From positions 1 to 9,461 of the forward strand of contig UQCY01000064.1 in the NCBI GenBank assembly GCA_900539645.1: a stretch of DNA of 9,461 bases. The letters are read 5' to 3'. Positions 6,519-9,461 of this stretch are shown one piece after another; the stretch's first letter is position 1, and each line of letters starts with the position of its first letter. The position numbers were made by a program, and so were the translations under genes. Under the pieces are notes generated by a model, which had not been told where the DNA came from, made no database searches, and saw only the letters and a list, made by a program, of their open reading frames with translations. This DNA is from an uncultured Clostridium sp. (lineage in GTDB: Bacteria; Bacillota; Clostridia; Peptostreptococcales; Peptostreptococcaceae).

Positions 6519-6741
6519 ATTTTGTAACTATAATTAATGCTAGTGCATTTAAAAAGAATAAAACTGACACTACTTTAGTTACTTTGTTTAAGAATGCCTG
6601 TTTTCCCTTTGGTTTGAAGTATGTCTGATTTCCTTCTGCTCCATACTGAGAAGGCATAGCAGTTTTATTTTCCTGTGGCATTATAACTATTATTAAAGCT
6701 ATACCAAGTGCAACCTGTAACGCCATTAAAACATTAACCAT
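6517..6741 (-). CDS. secG: Preprotein translocase subunit SecG
   Basis: SecG is the small integral-membrane subunit of the SecYEG translocon that assists SecA-driven protein export. The protein has 74 aa. Two hydrophobic segments (about 4-20 and 55-72) flank a short polar, Gly/Lys-containing loop with YGAEGNQTYFKPKGKQ, followed by FLNKVTKVVSVLFF. This matches the two-helix hairpin and T-x3-x(A/S)-x-LFF pattern of the family. The ATG at 6741 has AGGAGGG 6 nt upstream (6754-6748). Position next to rnr agrees with the common Firmicute secG-rnr-smpB order. It has its own promoter (6809-6781) and terminator (6456-6415). The loop is less glycine-rich than in proteobacterial SecG, so the call leans partly on size, topology and neighbourhood. 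Confidence 0.85.
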   Translation of the reverse strand: MVNVLMALQVALGIALIIVIMPQENKTAMPSQYGAEGNQTYFKPKGKQAFLNKVTKVVSVLFFLNALALIIVTK

Positions 6742-6780
6742 ACTGTTCCCTCCTGTTTATCGAATATATTCTTACGTTTT

Positions 6781-6809
6781 AGTGTAACATATATTTCGCT
6801 ATTTTTCAA
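6781..6809 (-). promoter_or_regulatory. Sigma-A-type promoter of secG
   Basis: The minus strand has TTGAAA (6809-6804), a 17-nt spacer and TACACT (6786-6781). Transcription would start near 6774, about 33 nt before the secG ATG. The -35 box lies inside a dyad TTCAAC-10 nt-GTTGAA (6805-6826) that could be an operator. Confidence 0.6.
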
Positions 6810-7002
6810 CAAATTATAAAGTTGAATAATAATTTTCAATTCAAAAATTATCTACCCATATCAAAAAAGTTCAACAAAATAGACGTCACAAATTTTACAT
6901 TTGATTATAATTTACTACGACAAAAATTATTAAAATATTCATACATTATATGACATTTTCTATCTTTTTTATTAAATAGCATTTTTTCAAAATATTGCAA
7001 CA

Positions 7003-7031
7003 TAGACTTTTTAAAATCCTTCTTATATACT
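7003..7031 (+). promoter_or_regulatory. Probable promoter of the flavoprotein gene
   Basis: TAGACT (7003-7008), a 17-nt spacer and TATACT (7026-7031) give a weak -35 and a good -10. Transcription would start near 7038, leaving a leader of about 67 nt. The ribosome binding site GGGAGG (7091-7096) lies 8 nt before the ATG at 7105. Confidence 0.5.
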
Positions 7032-7104
7032 CAATTATGTAGAAATAGTTTTATTTTTAACAAGAATTGCATTATTTTTTGTATTGTAAAGGGAGGATTT
7101 TTCG

Positions 7105-8826
7105 ATGGCAAATTATATTCCAGGCACTTATGAAGGTGCTGCTCGTGGTTATCGAGGAAAATTAGTAGTTAATGTAACTGTAACTGAAGACAAAATATCT
7201 GATATTCAGATAGTTAAACACAAAGAGGTTCGTGGTCTTGCTTGGGATCTTCCAACATCTCCAATAGAAGTGATTCCACCTCAGATTATAGAATTCCAAT
7301 CACTTAATATACCTCTTGTTAATGGTGCAGACCTTACAAGTCAGGCTATATTAGACGCTGTAGCAAGTGCTTTAAAAGAAGCCGGTGCTACTGACGAGGA
7401 TATCGAAGCTTTAAAAAATGTTCCATATCCTTTAACTGAGGAAGCAAAAGATGAGATATTAAATGTAGATATAGCTGTTTTTGGAGCTGGAGCAGGTGGT
7501 TTAGCTGCTGCAATTGAAGCTAAAGAAGCAGGTAAAAATGTTGTACTTATAGAAAAACAAGGAATCACAGGTGGTTCTACTGCTCGTTCAGGAGGAAAAC
7601 TTCTTGGATGTGGTACAAAATGGCAGAAAAAACAGGGAATTCACGATACTGTAGAAGATTGTTACAAGTATCTAATGGAAGTTGGTAACCGTCGTGGAGA
7701 TTTCATGAACCCTTCTAAAAATAGATACTTAGTAGATAATTTAAATGATACTTTAGATTGGCTATGTGGTATGGGGTACGAAGTTCAGGATGTTGAAGCA
7801 ATACACGTTTCACTTCAGCCTTGGCGTGTTCACAACAGCATGGGCGGTGGTGGACAGACAAATGGTCAGGGTGGAGAAATAACTACTCCAATGACTCACC
7901 ACTATGTAGATAAGTTAAATGGAGAAATAATTTACAATACTGCTTTAAAAGAATTATTAACTGACGAAACTGGAAGAGTTGTCGGTGCTGTGTGCGATAA
8001 ATTAGATGGCTCAAAATTAACTGTTTACGCAAAAGACGCCGTTATAATCACTACTGGAGGATATGCCAGAAACAAAGAAATGTGTTCAAGATATCCAGTT
8101 GCACACTACTTCTCTACTGCTCCAAAGAGCAACACTGGTGAAGGTCTAGTTGCTGCAGAAAATATAGGTGCTAAAAACCTAGTTCATCCAGGTGTTCAGG
8201 TTGTATATACTAGCTTAACTTGTGGAATAGGTATAAATGACGAATCTGGATTAATTGTTAATGAAAGAGGAAAACGTGTTGTAAATGAATGGAGCTATCA
8301 GTACCATGTTTCAGACGCTATTGCAAATTCTAACAGCAACTGCGGTTGGTATATAACTAGCGGAAATGAGCCTTATGGTGGTGTTCAGTATGGATTTAAA
8401 CAGGCTTTAGATGGTGTTAGCAGAGATAAAGTTGCAGATAGTATAGAAGAATTAGCTGAAAAAATCCATATAGATCCAAAAACTTTAAGAGCAACATACG
8501 ATAGATATTGCGAATTAGTTGAAAAAGGTGAGGACGAAGATTTTGGTAAACCTGCTAAATTCCTTCACCCAATAGAAGGACCAAAATTCGCTGCACTTAG
8601 ATTACATCCTTGTGTAACAGTTACATTTGGTGGTCTTGAAACTGATTTATCTTCAAGAGTTTTAGATAATAATGGTGATCCAATACCAGGATTATTCGCA
8701 GCTGGAGAAGTTGCAGGAACTGGTATGTATGGTACAGAATATCCAACTTGTGGAACATCAATCGGAAGTGCTTTATTCTATGGAAGAATTGCGGGAAGAG
8801 TGGCTTCAGGAAAATCAATGTTATAA
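7105..8826 (+). CDS. FAD-dependent oxidoreductase with N-terminal FMN-binding-like domain
   Basis: A cytosolic flavoprotein (573 aa, no signal peptide) of the FAD_binding_2 group, which includes fumarate, urocanate and acrylate reductases and 3-ketosteroid dehydrogenases. Residues 1-95 form an FMN_bind-like domain. Residues 121-160 are the FAD Rossmann motif (GAGAGG at 127-132, E150 after the second strand, GGSTARSGG at 156-164). The substrate/cap region spans about 250-400, and the C-terminal FAD segment is GLFAAGE (529-535) with GTSIGSAL (550-557). The flavinylation motif is degenerate: P70 LVNGA D76 instead of Dxx(S/T)GA(T/S), so covalent FMN is doubtful. Fumarate-reductase substrate residues are also absent: TVTFGG instead of HHTMGG, NEWSYQYHVSD instead of NExxTRD, and no NRLGGN after AAGE. 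The C terminus resembles the ketosteroid-dehydrogenase branch. It probably reduces or oxidises an activated C=C bond of unknown substrate; I would not call it fumarate reductase. ATG with GGGAGG upstream. Single-gene transcription unit ending at a strong hairpin. Confidence 0.85.
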   Translation: MANYIPGTYEGAARGYRGKLVVNVTVTEDKISDIQIVKHKEVRGLAWDLPTSPIEVIPPQIIEFQSLNIPLVNGADLTSQAILDAVASALKEAGATDEDIEALKNVPYPLTEEAKDEILNVDIAVFGAGAGGLAAAIEAKEAGKNVVLIEKQGITGGSTARSGGKLLGCGTKWQKKQGIHDTVEDCYKYLMEVGNRRGDFMNPSKNRYLVDNLNDTLDWLCGMGYEVQDVEAIHVSLQPWRVHNSMGGGGQTNGQGGEITTPMTHHYVDKLNGEIIYNTALKELLTDETGRVVGAVCDKLDGSKLTVYAKDAVIITTGGYARNKEMCSRYPVAHYFSTAPKSNTGEGLVAAENIGAKNLVHPGVQVVYTSLTCGIGINDESGLIVNERGKRVVNEWSYQYHVSDAIANSNSNCGWYITSGNEPYGGVQYGFKQALDGVSRDKVADSIEELAEKIHIDPKTLRATYDRYCELVEKGEDEDFGKPAKFLHPIEGPKFAALRLHPCVTVTFGGLETDLSSRVLDNNGDPIPGLFAAGEVAGTGMYGTEYPTCGTSIGSALFYGRIAGRVASGKSML

Positions 8827-8833
8827 GAATAAA

Positions 8834-8984
8834 AACGAATTAATTTTAAAATAAAAGCAAGAAAATAACTACTATCTGCTCCACGGTTCCGACGCCTCTC
8901 TAAAGAAAAGAGGTAGGCGTCTCCAAGTGTCGCTAGAATAGTAGTTATTTATCTTGCTATTTTTATTTTTTTAATTAATTCGTT
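8834..8984 (+). repeat. Long structured hairpin element, copy 2 (3' of the flavoprotein gene)
   Basis: A long inverted repeat beginning 8 nt after the flavoprotein stop. Paired arms: 8834-8845 with 8973-8984 (12 bp, perfect); 8857-8862 with 8952-8957; 8864-8875 with 8938-8949 (12 bp, perfect); 8876-8879 with 8932-8936 (one bulge); 8891-8897 with 8915-8921 (GACGCCT/AGGCGTC); 8898-8901 with 8909-8912. Between the outer and inner stems are an internal loop 5' strand, CTGCTCCACGGTTCC (8876-8890), and a 3' strand starting TCCA-AG-TGTCG (8922-8932). With the preceding CGTC this is the same motif as in the minus-strand hairpin at 145-320. Stem sequences differ between the two copies while pairing is kept. 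Candidate structured 3'UTR RNA or palindromic mobile element; family unknown to me. Confidence 0.8.
8857..8972 (+). terminator. Bidirectional terminator formed by hairpin copy 2
   Basis: The stem GCAAGA...AATAACTACTAT with ATAGTAGTTATT...TCTTGC is followed on the plus strand by TATTTTTATTTTTTT (8958-8972). On the minus strand the same stem is followed by TTTTATTTT (8856-8848). It can end transcription of the flavoprotein gene and of the converging repeat-protein gene. Confidence 0.75.
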
Positions 8985-9035
8985 CTATCCTATAAAATTG
9001 CTTTTCAATATTACCAAAAGTAGTAGTCCATTTTG

Positions 9036-9461
9036 TTATTTATTATATGGATATGCTTCATTCATTCCTGGTGAGAAATAAAATACTTTTCCATCTGATT
9101 TTCTTACAAGTAAATCGTAATCCATTGCATCTCCTAAATCATCTTCAACATAGAATATGTAATAATTATCTTTATAGTATTTATATCTAGAACCTAATGA
9201 CATCAAATAATTATCTTGCTTTGCATATTCGTAATCAAAGTGAAGACCTTTATTTCCTATTTTTCTATTTAATATTTTCTTCGCTTCTTCTAAAGTAACT
9301 CCTTTATTAGTTTCTTCTTTACGATATGCTTGTGGCTCACTCATACCTGGTGAAAATTTAAATACTTTCCCATCTGATTTTCTTACAAGTAAATTGTAGT
9401 CCATTGCATCTCCTACCTCATTTTCAATATAGAATATATAATAATTATCTTTATAGTATTT
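9036..9461 (-). CDS. 3' end of a gene for a tandem-repeat protein (PepSY-like modules), partial
   Basis: The reading frame is open from its TAA stop to the right edge of the window. The internal ATG at 9404 is not the start, because in-frame repeat sequence (KYYKDNYYIFYIENEVGDA) lies upstream of it. At least 142 residues are visible. A module with the order KYYKDNYYIFY, DYNLL/DYDLL, VRKSDGKVF and FSPGM occurs twice with a 93-residue period, separated by a helix-like TLEEAKKIL segment. The pattern of helix (EEAKKIL), strand (YYIFYVE), strand (DYDLLVRK) and DGKVF turn resembles PepSY/YpeB-type modules of Firmicute surface or lipoproteins; this is inference. The N terminus, any signal peptide and the number of repeats lie outside the window. 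Function unknown. It converges with the flavoprotein gene across the hairpin terminator. Confidence 0.7.
   Translation of the reverse strand, partial: KYYKDNYYIFYIENEVGDAMDYNLLVRKSDGKVFKFSPGMSEPQAYRKEETNKGVTLEEAKKILNRKIGNKGLHFDYEYAKQDNYLMSLGSRYKYYKDNYYIFYVEDDLGDAMDYDLLVRKSDGKVFYFSPGMNEAYPYNK
9064..9182 (-). repeat. Direct repeat unit, distal copy (119 bp core)
   Basis: This segment aligns with 9343-9461 at a fixed offset of 279 nt (93 codons). By hand I count about a dozen mismatches in 119 positions, roughly 90% identity. It encodes the last module of the repeat protein. Identity falls off on the stop-codon side, where the other copy has six extra bases. Confidence 0.85.
9343..9461 (-). repeat. 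Direct repeat unit, proximal copy (119 bp core, runs to edge)
   Basis: Matching partner of the segment at 9064-9182, still matching at the last base of the window, so the repeated region extends beyond the edge. Several mismatches are synonymous or conservative (for example DYN/DYD, IENEV/VEDDL), consistent with a fairly recent in-frame duplication. Confidence 0.85.

Larger units (their letters stand above)
6742..7104. other. Divergent intergenic region between secG and the flavoprotein gene
   Basis: This 363-bp, very AT-rich gap holds the secG ribosome binding site and promoter at its left end and the flavoprotein promoter and ribosome binding site at its right end. The middle (about 6830-7000) contains small AT inverted repeats such as ATAATTTT/AAAATTAT near 6830-6850, a GACGTC palindrome near 6883, and an isolated TATAAT near 6907. 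I see no gene, RNA gene or riboswitch in it. Confidence 0.5.

Noticed and set aside
8621..8854. Open frames on both strands within and just past the end of the flavoprotein gene
   Set aside because: They overlap the conserved C-terminal FAD-binding coding sequence in other frames and have no family resemblance.

Overview
The window is AT-rich with AAGGAGG-type ribosome binding sites and looks like a low-GC anaerobic Firmicute. The neighbourhood (secG next to rnr) and the protein sequences suggest Clostridia, perhaps Peptostreptococcaceae. That placement is inference; no rRNA or other taxonomic marker is present.

Left part (1-6741, all minus strand). Reading in the direction of transcription, secG (74 aa) has its own promoter and terminator. 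It is followed by three RNase II/R-family exoribonuclease genes in a row: a full-length but divergent RNase R paralogue (718 aa), a full-length canonical-looking RNase R (710 aa), and a shortened protein (about 462 aa) made almost only of the catalytic RNB domain. The usual Firmicute order is secG-rnr-smpB-ssrA. Here rnr is triplicated and no smpB follows within the window. After the third gene come a long structured hairpin element (145-320), a compact rho-independent terminator (57-92) and what I read as the 5' end of a group IIC intron leaving the left edge (1-55). Such introns typically insert just after terminators.

Right part (6742-9461). A divergent 363-bp intergenic region separates secG from a plus-strand flavoprotein (573 aa: FMN-binding-like domain plus FAD-binding fumarate-reductase/ketosteroid-dehydrogenase fold). 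Its flavinylation motif and its fumarate-reductase catalytic residues are not conserved. It is followed by a second long hairpin element (8834-8984) that also works as a terminator. Converging from the right edge is the 3' end of a gene for a protein with tandem 93-residue repeats that look PepSY-like.

The most interesting signal is that the two long hairpins, about 8.5 kb apart, belong to one family. Each begins 5-8 nt after a stop codon, in the sense orientation of the gene just ended. They have different stem sequences that are still paired, and share an internal-loop sequence (CGTCTCCA, 2-3 nt, TGTCG on the 3' side). That is the pattern expected of a conserved structured RNA or a palindromic mobile element. 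Other points of interest are the tandem rnr array with an RNB-only member and the atypical flavoprotein.
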